Below are positions 35,226 to 43,526 of a stretch of DNA of 64,000 bases, piece after piece. The translations under genes and the position numbers were made by a program. The stretch covers positions 1 through 64,000 of the forward strand of contig CABJAP010000009.1 of assembly GCA_902363595.1 (NCBI GenBank). The letters run 5' to 3'. The notes beneath the pieces were generated by a model. It had not been told where the DNA came from. It worked only from the letters and a program-made list of their open reading frames with translations, and searched no databases. Position 1 is the stretch's first letter. Each line of letters starts with the position of its first letter. Source of the stretch: Clostridia bacterium. Lineage in GTDB: Bacteria; Bacillota; Clostridia; Peptostreptococcales; Anaerovoracaceae.

Positions 35226-35350
35226 GGGTTTCTCTCCTTCTCGTCGATCAATCGTTTCAGGTCCCTCATATTTTCAAAAAAGCCGGGATGGGAGGGACCG
35301 CTTATCAGAAGTATACCTCAGTTTCGATGGAGATACAATGAATCTGGCAA

Positions 35351-35403
35351 AAAAGAGACTATAAAACCCTAAAAGAGACTATATTTTAGGGAAGTTCGAA
35401 CTT
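35351..35403 (+). promoter_or_regulatory. Candidate activator-binding region for operon II
   Basis: CCCTAAAA (35367-35374) and TTTTAGGG (35384-35391) form a perfect inverted repeat with a 9-bp spacer. AAAAGAGACTATA is repeated directly at 35351 and 35371 (20-bp period). AAGTTCGAACTT (35392-35403) is a perfect 12-bp palindrome. All are about 106-160 bp upstream of the -24 box and about 125-175 bp from the divergent activator start, so they may also control that gene. Apart from these and the promoter, 35226-35575 shows nothing else. Confidence 0.65.
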
Positions 35404-35508
35404 CATAAAGGAAGTCCAAGTCCGCAACTTTTTATATAATGCCTATAAGCAAGGGTTTTCAATAGCTCTATTGAAATTTTCATAATTTTTTTAAAAATCG
35501 TAAGGGAT

Positions 35509-35525
35509 TTGGTACAGCCCTTGCG
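35509..35525 (+). promoter_or_regulatory. Sigma-54 (-24/-12) promoter of operon II
   Basis: TTGGTAC-AGCCC-TTGCG has the GG and GC doublets at the required 10-bp spacing. It lies about 50 bp before the mutase start. It differs from consensus by one base in the -24 element and one after TTGC. Confidence 0.8.
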
Positions 35526-35575
35526 TTATTAATAGGGAAAAAGGGCGCTGTCGCATCATATAAGGAGGATGTTTT

Positions 35576-37339
35576 ATGGCAAGAGCAAGCAAAGAATACA
35601 TAAAAAATTTAATTCCCCAAGGACTTCCGGATGGCAGAGAAATCCTTGAAGCGGGCAGAAAAGTGGGACCAACCATCAGAGCCGGCCGCAGCCGCCTAGT
35701 GAGGGACAGCGAGTTCGACCATTACTTGGAATATTTTCAAGATCATAAAGAGCGAAAAGAAATCGCCTGGTTTTCCAATGTGGGATTGGCGACCATCGAG
35801 GAAGAGGTGGAAGGGATCAAAGAACTGCAAAGATGGTGCAAAAAGTTAAAGATCAACTACCACTCCACGCTGGCCATACCCAGCACGTTGAGCGCGATTC
35901 CAAAGGAATTGAGGCGGTACGATACAAAGAACACCAGCTATGTGCTGGAAAAGCCGGAGGACTTTATGACCCTTGGGGATATCGAAGGCATGGAAGTCAT
36001 ACAGTCGGACCAGGTGCTGGCCGTGCCCAACGCATGGTTCAACGGGATCAACGCCCTCAAAGCAGGCTCATACCAGGTGGGCTGCTTTTCCCAGCTCCTT
36101 TGGAATTATCCGGGATGCGACGACCATGTCAGCTATGTGGCCGACATGCTGAAGGTGATGGGCGTTCTTTCTTCAAAGCGGGATGAGGGCTTTGCTGTGA
36201 GCGGGTATCTGGATGACACTTACCCCAGCTATTGCAAGGATGCCATCGCTTGGGTGGGTTACGCCTTATTTGAACAATATATCGCCGACGATTTATGCGG
36301 TGTCATCTATCAGGTGAATTACGGCGGCCTGATCAGCGATATCCGCATCAGGGCCGCTCTGCTCAAGGCCCTCTACGACTCCCTTTGGCGGGAGAACCAG
36401 CCCCTTCCCGTAGCCAAAATCCAGGCCAATACAACCAGATTCTGGGACCACGATATTGAAGCCAATTATGGAATGCTGTCCCAGGAAATGCTGATGGCCG
36501 TCCTCGCTGAGCGGAGATACAATACGGGCGCGGTCATTTTGCCGGTGCCCATTACAGAAAAGGTGCATGTGCCAACGATAGATGCCATTAAAGGTATGCT
36601 GGGAGTATGCTCGAGGCTGGAAGAAAACATAGAACAATGGGAAGCAGTCATCGATTTTTCCTATATTGATGAAATGGCCGAGGTTTTAAAAGAGGAAGGA
36701 ACCAAGTTCTTTCATAATATGCTGGATATTCTGGACGATTCCGGACTGGATCTGGCCGATCCCATGGAAATGCTCATGTTCATAAAGAATTTCAACGCCG
36801 GCCTGTTCGAGGAAACCTTTCATCCCAGCATGAAGGAAACGGGAAAAATCCAGGTCCATTATTATACGGATATGGGCAAGCTGACCCAGGATATGATCGA
36901 TGAAGGCAATGCCAATATGGATAAATCCCAGCTGGAGGGGAGCTTAAAAGGCAGAACGATTTTAATCGCATCCACCGACGCTCATGTATATGGGCTGCAA
37001 TATGTAAGAAACATTTTGGAAAAAGCGGGGGCTGAGGTGGTGGATGCGGGAGTGGACGCCTCCATCCCCTACATATTTGATACAGCCGACGAGGAAGGGA
37101 TTCGCTATATCGGCGTCAGCACCCATAACGGACAAGCCCTGGGCATCGCCGAACAGCTTCTCAGTGAGATGAAGCAAAGAGGCGGCGACAAAAAATACAT
37201 GGTCTTTATGGGCGGCAGACTGAACACCATCCTGCCGGGACACTCAGAGCCGTCGGATGTGACAGAAATGATCAATCAGAAGGGGATACTGGCGGAAAAC
37301 AATCTGATAAAAACAATCCAGGCAATCGGTGAAAGCTGA
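35576..37339 (+). CDS. Single-chain B12-dependent carbon-skeleton mutase-like enzyme
   Basis: A 587-residue protein with a large N-terminal domain (about 1-430) resembling the barrel of glutamate mutase epsilon, and a C-terminal cobalamin domain (about 458-587). The latter shows DAHVYG (468-473, the DxHxxG base-off motif), GVSTHNG (513-519) and MGGRLN (545-550). Glutamate mutase uses two separate chains; 2-methyleneglutarate mutase has the fused order seen here, so a CoA-free radical rearrangement is likely. Strong RBS AAGGAGG before the ATG. First gene of sigma-54 operon II. The substrate is not identifiable, and an aminomutase role is an alternative. Confidence 0.82.
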   Translation: MARASKEYIKNLIPQGLPDGREILEAGRKVGPTIRAGRSRLVRDSEFDHYLEYFQDHKERKEIAWFSNVGLATIEEEVEGIKELQRWCKKLKINYHSTLAIPSTLSAIPKELRRYDTKNTSYVLEKPEDFMTLGDIEGMEVIQSDQVLAVPNAWFNGINALKAGSYQVGCFSQLLWNYPGCDDHVSYVADMLKVMGVLSSKRDEGFAVSGYLDDTYPSYCKDAIAWVGYALFEQYIADDLCGVIYQVNYGGLISDIRIRAALLKALYDSLWRENQPLPVAKIQANTTRFWDHDIEANYGMLSQEMLMAVLAERRYNTGAVILPVPITEKVHVPTIDAIKGMLGVCSRLEENIEQWEAVIDFSYIDEMAEVLKEEGTKFFHNMLDILDDSGLDLADPMEMLMFIKNFNAGLFEETFHPSMKETGKIQVHYYTDMGKLTQDMIDEGNANMDKSQLEGSLKGRTILIASTDAHVYGLQYVRNILEKAGAEVVDAGVDASIPYIFDTADEEGIRYIGVSTHNGQALGIAEQLLSEMKQRGGDKKYMVFMGGRLNTILPGHSEPSDVTEMINQKGILAENNLIKTIQAIGES

Positions 37340-37358
37340 GCTTGTGAAAGGATCGCTT

Positions 37359-39329
37359 ATGAAATTGAAATTAGGCATAGATACTGGAGGATCTTATACG
37401 GATACGGTTTTAGTCGATTGGGACAGCGGTCAGGTGGTCAGCAAGGCAAAAGCCCGAACTACGAAGGAAAATTTGACCATTGGCATTGAAGAGGCCATCG
37501 ACAAGCTGGGCATCCAGGACCGGGATACCATTACCCTGGTCTGTTTGTCCACTACACTGGCTACCAATGCCATTGTGGAAGGCAAAGGGGCGGCCGTCGG
37601 TTTGATCACCATCGATGAACCGAAAGAGCATTCCTATCCTGCAGCTAGTCATTTCCATGTGAAGGGTAAGATCGATGTCAAAGGATGTGAGGTGTTTCCC
37701 TTGGATTGTGAGGGCGCGGCGGCGGCTCTGGAAAGGATGCAAGGAAAAATTGACGCGCTTGCTGTTTCCGGATATGCCAGCGTCCGCAATCCGGCCTATG
37801 AGTTGAAGGTGAAAGGGCTTTCCGATGCTATCCTGGGCGTCCCGGTGGTGTGCGCCCATGAACTTACAAAAGTGCTGGGCTACTATGAGCGAACCGTGAC
37901 CGCCGTCCTCAACGCCAAGTTAATTCCGATTATTAAAGAGCTGATCGCAGCGACAAAAGTGGTGCTGGCGAAAAAAGGCATCCGGGCTACCCTGGTCATC
38001 ATCAAGGGCGACGGCAACTGCATGACTTGTTCCTTTGCAGAAGAGCGGCCCATCGAAACCGTACTGTCCGGGCCGGCAGCCAGCGCTCTTGGAGGAATCT
38101 TGCTCTCCGGCTGCAAAGACATGATTGTTGCCGATATGGGCGGAACCACTTTGGATGTTGTTCCGATTCTGGACCAAAGCATTCCCATGGACGAATGTGG
38201 AGCCGCAGTAGGCGGCTGGCGGATCCGGATTAAAGCTATGCGCACCAGATCCTTTGGCCTGGGCGGGGACAGCTATCTGAGAATGAACCATGCGGGGGAC
38301 TTGGAATTCGGCCCCACAAGGGTGGTGCCTTTATGCGCGGCGGCTGAGAAATACAAAAATTTGATCAATGAAGTGGAAAGGCTCTATCTTCCGGCCGATT
38401 ATCACATTATTAAACGGCAGGAGTCGGATTGCATCGCCTTATTTAAAAGGAAGAATCTTGAACGGGCCCATTTGACGGCCGAAGAAAAGCAGCTTGTGGA
38501 GCTTTTGGCGGATGGAGCCCATTCCCTGCTTTATTTGGCAGAAAAACTGGGCAAGGATATAGACGGCATCGAGATTGAATCCCTGCTGCAAAGGGAAATC
38601 GTCTATCTAATCTCCTTTACGCCTACGGATTTGCTCCACGCGACAGGCGAATACGTCCAATACGATCAAAGGATATCCCATCTGGCCCTGGCCAAACTGG
38701 CGGCCAGAAAAAAGATGACTCCGGCGGATTTTGCCGCCTATGCGGAAGCTGGTTTTGTTGAGAAAATCTGCATTTCCTTCATCGAATGCCTGCTGGTCGA
38801 AAAAGGCGTTGAAGAGGAAAAGCTGTCCCGGGAATTGATCCGACTGGTTTTCAATCATTTGGATGCAACCTGCCGCTTGTTTGATTTTAACTGCCTCTTC
38901 CATGCACCGATCGTCGGTATTGGAGCGCCGGCCGGTACCTGGCTGAAAAAAGCCGCCGATCAGCTGGGGTGTAAAGTGATCATTCCCGAAAACAGCGAGG
39001 TGGCAAACGCCATCGGAACTGTGTCAGGCAATATTCGAGAAAGGCTGGAAGCCCTGATCCGCTTTGACTGTCATTCGAAAAACTATATCGTCCATTTGCC
39101 CGACCAGCGGAGGATTTTTGAAACGTTAGATGAGGCCGTCTGCTTCGCGGAGCGGGAACTGATTCTATGCGGAAAAAAATTCGGAGAAAAAATGGGCGTC
39201 AATAAATACACTTCCCAGCTTTCGAAAGAACAAATCCTTTCGCAGAGCTGCGGCAATTCTGAAGGTACGTTTGTTGAATTAAGGTTAAGGCTGGATATTT
39301 CGGCAAATGCAAAATATATTCGTCATTGA
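37359..39329 (+). CDS. Hydantoinase/oxoprolinase (HyuA) family ASKHA ATPase, solitary
   Basis: A 656-residue protein with the ATPase signatures GIDTGGSYTDTVLV (phosphate 1) and VADMGGTTLDVVPI (phosphate 2), and the HyuA blocks CLSTTLATNAIVEGKG and TVLSGPAASALGG. HyuA enzymes normally need a HyuB partner, which is absent. Residues about 370-435 look helical with an embedded helix-turn-helix-like stretch. Placed directly after the B12 mutase, it may act as a mutase-reactivating ATPase, since other reactivases (MutL, DdrA, RACo) are also ASKHA proteins; this is inference. The ATG at 37359 follows AAAGGA. Confidence 0.85.
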   Translation: MKLKLGIDTGGSYTDTVLVDWDSGQVVSKAKARTTKENLTIGIEEAIDKLGIQDRDTITLVCLSTTLATNAIVEGKGAAVGLITIDEPKEHSYPAASHFHVKGKIDVKGCEVFPLDCEGAAAALERMQGKIDALAVSGYASVRNPAYELKVKGLSDAILGVPVVCAHELTKVLGYYERTVTAVLNAKLIPIIKELIAATKVVLAKKGIRATLVIIKGDGNCMTCSFAEERPIETVLSGPAASALGGILLSGCKDMIVADMGGTTLDVVPILDQSIPMDECGAAVGGWRIRIKAMRTRSFGLGGDSYLRMNHAGDLEFGPTRVVPLCAAAEKYKNLINEVERLYLPADYHIIKRQESDCIALFKRKNLERAHLTAEEKQLVELLADGAHSLLYLAEKLGKDIDGIEIESLLQREIVYLISFTPTDLLHATGEYVQYDQRISHLALAKLAARKKMTPADFAAYAEAGFVEKICISFIECLLVEKGVEEEKLSRELIRLVFNHLDATCRLFDFNCLFHAPIVGIGAPAGTWLKKAADQLGCKVIIPENSEVANAIGTVSGNIRERLEALIRFDCHSKNYIVHLPDQRRIFETLDEAVCFAERELILCGKKFGEKMGVNKYTSQLSKEQILSQSCGNSEGTFVELRLRLDISANAKYIRH

Positions 39330-39343
39330 TGAAAAGGAGGAAC

Positions 39344-40654
39344 ATGATGACTTACAAAACAGACAAATCAAAAGAGCTATTTCAAAAAGCCCAGAGGTGC
39401 CTGGTGGGGGGACTTTCCAGTTCTTTTCATAAAGCAGCCTGGAACGAGTATCCCATCTACATGGATCATGGAAAAGGATCGAAGGTCTACGATGTGGACG
39501 GCAATTCCTATATCGATTATTTAAACGCCTTTGGGCCCAACCTTTTAGGCTATGTGCATCCTGATTTGACAGCGGCCGTAGCAAAGCAGCTGCAAAAAGC
39601 CACGTTAATGGCTGCGCCCAACGCGGATTTAGTCAAGTTAGCAGATAAACTGGTCGATATTATTCCCTGCGCCGATAAAGTGAGCGCTTTTATGTCCTCA
39701 GGATCGGAGGCCAATATGCATGCGATCCGAGTCGCCAGAGCATATACGGGCAAGAAGAAAATCGTAAAGATTGAAGGCTGCTATCACGGTTCTATGGATG
39801 AAGAAAAGGTGAGCTGCGATGCTGAAAGGCTGGAGGCTCTGGGCTCCAGGGAAAATCCCAATAAGATAAAGCACATAAAAGGGCAGAAGGATCCGGACGA
39901 TGTGATTATCGCCATGTTCAATGATTTGGACAATATCGAGCATATTTTCAAGACTCAGGGCGACGATATCGCCTGCATGATCCTTGAAACCATCATGGCC
40001 AACGCGGATCCCATTTATCCTAAGCCAGGCTTTCTGGAAGGGCTGAGAACGCTTTGCGACCAATATCAGGTCGTGCTGATCTTTGATGAAGTCATTACAG
40101 GATTTCGGCTGGGCTTACAAGGGGCCCAGGGTTACTTCGGCGTTACGCCCGATCTGGCGACGTTTGGAAAAGCCATCGGCGGCGGCTACCCCATATCCTG
40201 CGTAGTCGGCCGGGAAGAAGTGGTGTCGGCAGCCACCGTGGCTTCCGGAACCTTTGCCGCCAACGCCCTTTGCGTGGCAGCTGCCCTGGCGACAATTGAG
40301 ATTTGCCAGCGGCCGGGGTTCTATGAAAACCTGGAGCGCATGTCTCAGAAAATGGTGGATGGAATCCAGGTCATTTGCGCCAAGTACGGCGTAAAAGTCA
40401 ACACAAAAGCCATCGGCGGTATGTGGACCATGATTTTAGGCACGGACGAGGATCTGGTCGATTACAGAGATCATTATTCCAAGGTGGACAGCAAGCTTTA
40501 TACCAAGCTGGTGCAGGGATGCATGGAGCGTGGCATCCGTCTCAATCCCTGGAGAGGACGCAACTATATGTGCGCCCAGAGTACGGATGAAGATATTGCA
40601 TACACTCTGCAGGTTCTTGACGAGCTGATGGCCCAGGCGGTCGGGGAAAAATAA
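39344..40654 (+). CDS. Class III PLP enzyme, glutamate-1-semialdehyde aminomutase-like (copy 2)
   Basis: A 436-residue fold-type I PLP enzyme with SSGSEANMHAIRVARAYTG, Asp in LIFDEVITGFRLG and the cofactor Lys276 in TFGKAIGGGYP. ATG 39344 (or 39347) has AAGGAGG upstream; an earlier ATG at 39326 overlaps the previous stop and has no ribosome site. With the mutase and the ATPase it forms operon II. Copy 1 has AKAIANGF where this has GKAIGGGY, so the two probably act on different substrates. Confidence 0.88.
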   Translation: MMTYKTDKSKELFQKAQRCLVGGLSSSFHKAAWNEYPIYMDHGKGSKVYDVDGNSYIDYLNAFGPNLLGYVHPDLTAAVAKQLQKATLMAAPNADLVKLADKLVDIIPCADKVSAFMSSGSEANMHAIRVARAYTGKKKIVKIEGCYHGSMDEEKVSCDAERLEALGSRENPNKIKHIKGQKDPDDVIIAMFNDLDNIEHIFKTQGDDIACMILETIMANADPIYPKPGFLEGLRTLCDQYQVVLIFDEVITGFRLGLQGAQGYFGVTPDLATFGKAIGGGYPISCVVGREEVVSAATVASGTFAANALCVAAALATIEICQRPGFYENLERMSQKMVDGIQVICAKYGVKVNTKAIGGMWTMILGTDEDLVDYRDHYSKVDSKLYTKLVQGCMERGIRLNPWRGRNYMCAQSTDEDIAYTLQVLDELMAQAVGEK

Positions 40655-40811
40655 AGCTGCTATGGATAAATCCTTTGGTGGAGGTAAACAGTGAAATACA
40701 TAAAAATTGAGAAGGCTGAGTTCCATTTTAAATTTGGAGCGGCTGCTGCCGGATTTGGAAGGAAGTGAGCTGCTTGGGAAAAGAGTGGGGATTTTTTGGA
40801 GAATTTTCGCC

Positions 40812-40957
40812 TTTTTCAACGCTTGGGACCCCTTAAATGCAGGCCGGAGCAGATCAGCGGGCCTTTTCTCAATATGAGTGCTCCACAAACCCACAACTTT
40901 GCGTAAAAAGGTTAAATTTTCGCAGAAATTTTCTGCGGAGCCCGGTTTCACCCGCTG
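40812..40957 (+). repeat. Intergenic repeat, copy B
   Basis: It shares with copy A (22.8 kb) TTTTCAACG, GGGCCTTTTCTCAATATGAG, CAACTTTGCGTAAAAAGG and AAATTTTCGCAGAAATTTTC, in the same orientation and spacing. Copies A and B flank the 18-kb segment holding the MATE, flavoprotein and B12 cluster. No gene is seen in 40655-40811. Confidence 0.8.
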
Positions 40958-41000
40958 ATTTAGGCCGCCGATTTTTCTGGGCCCAAATGCAACAATCCAA

Positions 41001-41029
41001 TTGCCTTAGGAGACACACTGTGCTATACT
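41001..41029 (+). promoter_or_regulatory. Promoter of the fluoride riboswitch/crcB transcript
   Basis: TTGCCT and TATACT are 17 bp apart, ending about 6 bp before the riboswitch aptamer begins. Confidence 0.75.
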
Positions 41030-41034
41030 GACCA

Positions 41035-41119
41035 AAGGGAATGAAGTTCTCCCTTGGCGTATGCCAAAACCACTGATAAAGTTGATGACTTCTGCACTTG
41101 TTTGCAGGAGTCTTTTTTT
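41035..41119 (+). ncRNA. Fluoride riboswitch (crcB motif) with terminator platform
   Basis: GGGAATGAAGTTCTCC matches the 5' consensus GG-N-N-ATG-N-AGTTC-N-CC of the crcB motif. AAAACCACTGAT and GTTGATGACTTCT supply the pseudoknot and 3' strand. The end of the aptamer overlaps a terminator (41087-41119): GACTTCTGCA pairs with TGCAGGAGTC, then seven Ts. Fluoride binding should stabilise the aptamer, block the terminator and allow crcB expression. Confidence 0.92.
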
Positions 41120-41136
41120 GTAGGAGGTTGTTTATT

Positions 41137-41517
41137 ATGGTGTTAAATTGTTTGGCCGTCGGCGCAGGCGGCTTTGCTGGGTCGGTTTTTCGGTATTTGA
41201 TTGGTCTGCTGCCTTTTCTTCACAGAGGGGCCCTGCCTTTTCAGACTTTGCTGGTCAACGTGATCGGCGCCATTGCTATTGGCATGATCGTTCAATATGC
41301 AGAATCCTATGGAGGGTTAAATGAAAATCTGGTGCTGTTTCTGAAAGTGGGAATCTGCGGCGGGTTCACGACTTTTTCCACGTTTGCGCTGGAATCCCTG
41401 AACATTATGCAGGAGGGGAAAAGCCTGATCGGACTGGTGTATATCGCCGCCAGCGTCATTTTGTGTATTGCCGGCGTGTATATTGGCAAATGGGCGGCCG
41501 GGTGTTTGAACGCATAG
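41137..41517 (+). CDS. crcB: Fluoride ion channel CrcB/FluC
   Basis: A 126-residue membrane protein with four helices. GGFAGSVFRYLIG near the N-terminus and GICGGFTTFSTFALE in the third helix, with the Phe and polar residues of the fluoride track, define the Fluc family. Fluc works as an antiparallel dimer that lets toxic fluoride leak out of the cell. A single gene suggests a homodimer. The ATG at 41137 is preceded by TAGGAGG just after the riboswitch terminator. Confidence 0.95.
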   Translation: MVLNCLAVGAGGFAGSVFRYLIGLLPFLHRGALPFQTLLVNVIGAIAIGMIVQYAESYGGLNENLVLFLKVGICGGFTTFSTFALESLNIMQEGKSLIGLVYIAASVILCIAGVYIGKWAAGCLNA

Positions 41518-41927
41518 GATGGATTTAACAGAGGTGCGGTCCAATAGTAGGGAAATTATTGTGTGGTTCGCAGCTTTCACTCCTGAGAGGAGTATGGAGA
41601 TATCGTATGTCGAAAATTGTCGGATGAGACAATTGGTTCAACAATGTACGAAGTTTGGCTTATTGTTGAGATCTTTCCAACGCCTGCAGGCTGCAATTTC
41701 TGATGAAGGCTTTGTTATACAAGGTTATTTCCATTTTGGCAGCCTACAAGCCAGTGTTTTGTCTCAACAATTGAGTCGTTTTCCTCGATTGTTGAGCCTA
41801 ACTCTTAATTTTCGCTTTGCGGCAACGCTGGCCATACTGGCTTGCAAGGTATACTATTCTGTACCATGCGGCTCCGACGACCGTATCATACTTATAGAAT
41901 ATTTCCTTAAAAAAACAAAAGAATTGC
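41518..41927. repeat. Gene-free stretch with paired inverted repeats
   Basis: TCAACAAT...ATTGTTGA occurs twice as an inverted pair with the same arms (41638-41669 and 41764-41795), each with a 16-bp centre. On the minus strand 41811-41862 reads TATACCTTGCAAGCCA...AGCGTTGCCGCAAAG, resembling the 61.9-kb repeat unit. A 138-codon open frame across it has no ribosome site and a coding-unlike product. Confidence 0.45.
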
Positions 41928-41956
41928 TTGAATAATATACATGTGTTGTGTATAAT
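41928..41956 (+). promoter_or_regulatory. SigmaA promoter of the amino acid ABC importer
   Basis: TTGAAT and TATAAT are separated by 17 bp, 35 bp before the binding-protein gene. Confidence 0.8.
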
Positions 41957-41991
41957 TATAAAAGAAACTTAATTGAGAGGGAGAAAGAACA

Positions 41992-42777
41992 ATGAAGAAA
42001 AGTATAATAGCAGTTTTACTGGCCATGGTGCTGGTATTTTCTTTGGCAGCGTGCGGAGGCGACGACAGCGAAAAGAGCGGAGCAGATGCGGAAAAGGTAA
42101 CCTATAAAGTAGGAACAGAGCCTACATTCCCGCCGTTTGACACGACTGACGAAGAACAGAATATTGTCGGCCTTGATATGGACCTGATCAAAGCCATTGG
42201 AGAAGACCAGGGATTTGAAGTGACTTTTGAAAATCTGTCCTTTGACGGCTTGGTTCCGGCTCTGAAAGCAGGAAACATCGACATCATCGCTGCTGGTATG
42301 AATAAAGATGACAAAGACAGACAAGCACAGGTTGATTTCAGCGACGCCTATTATGAATCAAAGCTGATGGTAGCAGTAACGGCTGATAACGAAACGATCA
42401 AGAGCGTGGATGATCTGACAAAAGATATGAAGGTAGCAGCCCAGACTGGAACCACAGGCGCCAACAAAACTCAGAAACTGCAAGAAGCAGGGAAGATCAA
42501 AGAAGCGGTTATCTTAAACGGTCTGGACACAGCTATGCTGCAGCTGATCAACGGCGATGTATCCGCAGTCATCAATGACAAGCCGGTAACAGAAGCATAT
42601 ATGAAAAAACAGCCGGATAAAATCAAGATGGTAGGCAAACCGCTGAACGCAGAAAACTATGGATTCGCAGTTCAGAAAGGTAACACCGAGCTTCTTGAAA
42701 AGATCAACGCCGGTTTGAAAAACATTAAAGAAAACGGAACGTTTGACAAACTGGTTGACGAATGGTTCAATAAATAG
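41992..42777 (+). CDS. Polar amino acid ABC transporter, substrate-binding lipoprotein
   Basis: A 261-residue lipoprotein. The signal peptide ends in LAAC at residues 18-21, so Cys21 should be lipidated and anchor the protein outside the membrane. The mature part is a two-lobe binding domain with EPTFPPFDTTDEE and GLDMDLIKAIGED, typical of the family that binds Gln, Glu, Arg, His or Cys. The specific ligand cannot be told. RBS GAGAGGGAG precedes the ATG. Followed by its permease and ATPase. Confidence 0.94.
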   Translation: MKKSIIAVLLAMVLVFSLAACGGDDSEKSGADAEKVTYKVGTEPTFPPFDTTDEEQNIVGLDMDLIKAIGEDQGFEVTFENLSFDGLVPALKAGNIDIIAAGMNKDDKDRQAQVDFSDAYYESKLMVAVTADNETIKSVDDLTKDMKVAAQTGTTGANKTQKLQEAGKIKEAVILNGLDTAMLQLINGDVSAVINDKPVTEAYMKKQPDKIKMVGKPLNAENYGFAVQKGNTELLEKINAGLKNIKENGTFDKLVDEWFNK

Positions 42778-42851
42778 GATAATAGAAATGAATGCGAGAC
42801 CTTTGGCCGCGATCCCGGTCAAAGGTCAATTTTTGTAAGGAGGATATAAAG

Positions 42852-43526
42852 TTGCAGGAGTATTTACACGGCATCGTAATCGCGCTGAAAGGCGTTCCTG
42901 TCACATTGACCGTTTCACTGGTCGCCGTGCTGATTGGCCTGGTTCTGGGTCTTTTTGTCGCTATGGCAAAAAAATCCCGCTTCAAAGTACTGCGCGCTTT
43001 GGGGACAATCTATGTGGATGTTTTGAGAGGTACCCCTCTTTTGGTACAAGTGCTGATTTTAGCCTACGGCGTTCCGCAGATTATTAATTCGGTTTTTGGT
43101 GTTTCCTTTCATTGGGAGCTTAAAATCGTAATTGGGTTCGTGGCCTGCGGAATCAACAGTTCCGCTTACATGGCCGAGATCATCCGAAGCGGCCTTCAGG
43201 CCATCGATATCGGGCAGACGGAAGCGGCCAGATCGCTGGGCCTGAGCAGCAGACAGACCATGCGCTACATTATCGTTCCTCAGGCGTTCCGGATCATCGT
43301 GCCGGCCCTGGGAAATGAATTTATTACGTTGATCAAGGAAACATCCATTTTGTCCATGGTCGGTATCGTCGAAGTGACCAGACAGGGGCAGCTTTGGGCC
43401 TCCCAGTCGTTTTTGTTCTTCCAGGCGTATATCGGAGTGGCGATCGTATACCTGGCCTTGACCTTGACCCTTTCCAGGCTGGTTAATTACATAGAAAGGA
43501 GGATGGCGAGAAGTGATAGAAGTTAA
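42852..43526 (+). CDS. Polar amino acid ABC transporter, permease
   Basis: A 224-residue HisM/GlnP-type permease with about five helices. The EAA loop that contacts the ATPase reads [26 protein letters not shown] in part. TTG at 42852 is chosen because AAGGAGG lies 8 bp upstream and the protein then starts like its family; the open frame extends upstream to 42792 without a site. It overlaps the ATPase gene by 14 bp. Confidence 0.93.
   Translation: MQEYLHGIVIALKGVPVTLTVSLVAVLIGLVLGLFVAMAKKSRFKVLRALGTIYVDVLRGTPLLVQVLILAYGVPQIINSVFGVSFHWELKIVIGFVACGINSSAYMAEIIRSGLQAIDIGQTEAARSLGLSSRQTMRYIIVPQAFRIIVPALGNEFITLIKETSILSMVGIVEVTRQGQLWASQSFLFFQAYIGVAIVYLALTLTLSRLVNYIERRMARSDRS

Noticed and set aside
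41764-41862. Integron attC-like site (a GTTAGGC word is present)
   Set aside because: Only one core-site word is found, with no partner arm, cassette gene or integrase.
41519-41935. 138-codon open frame after crcB
   Set aside because: No ribosome site, the product is unrecognisable, and it covers inverted repeats and touches the next promoter.
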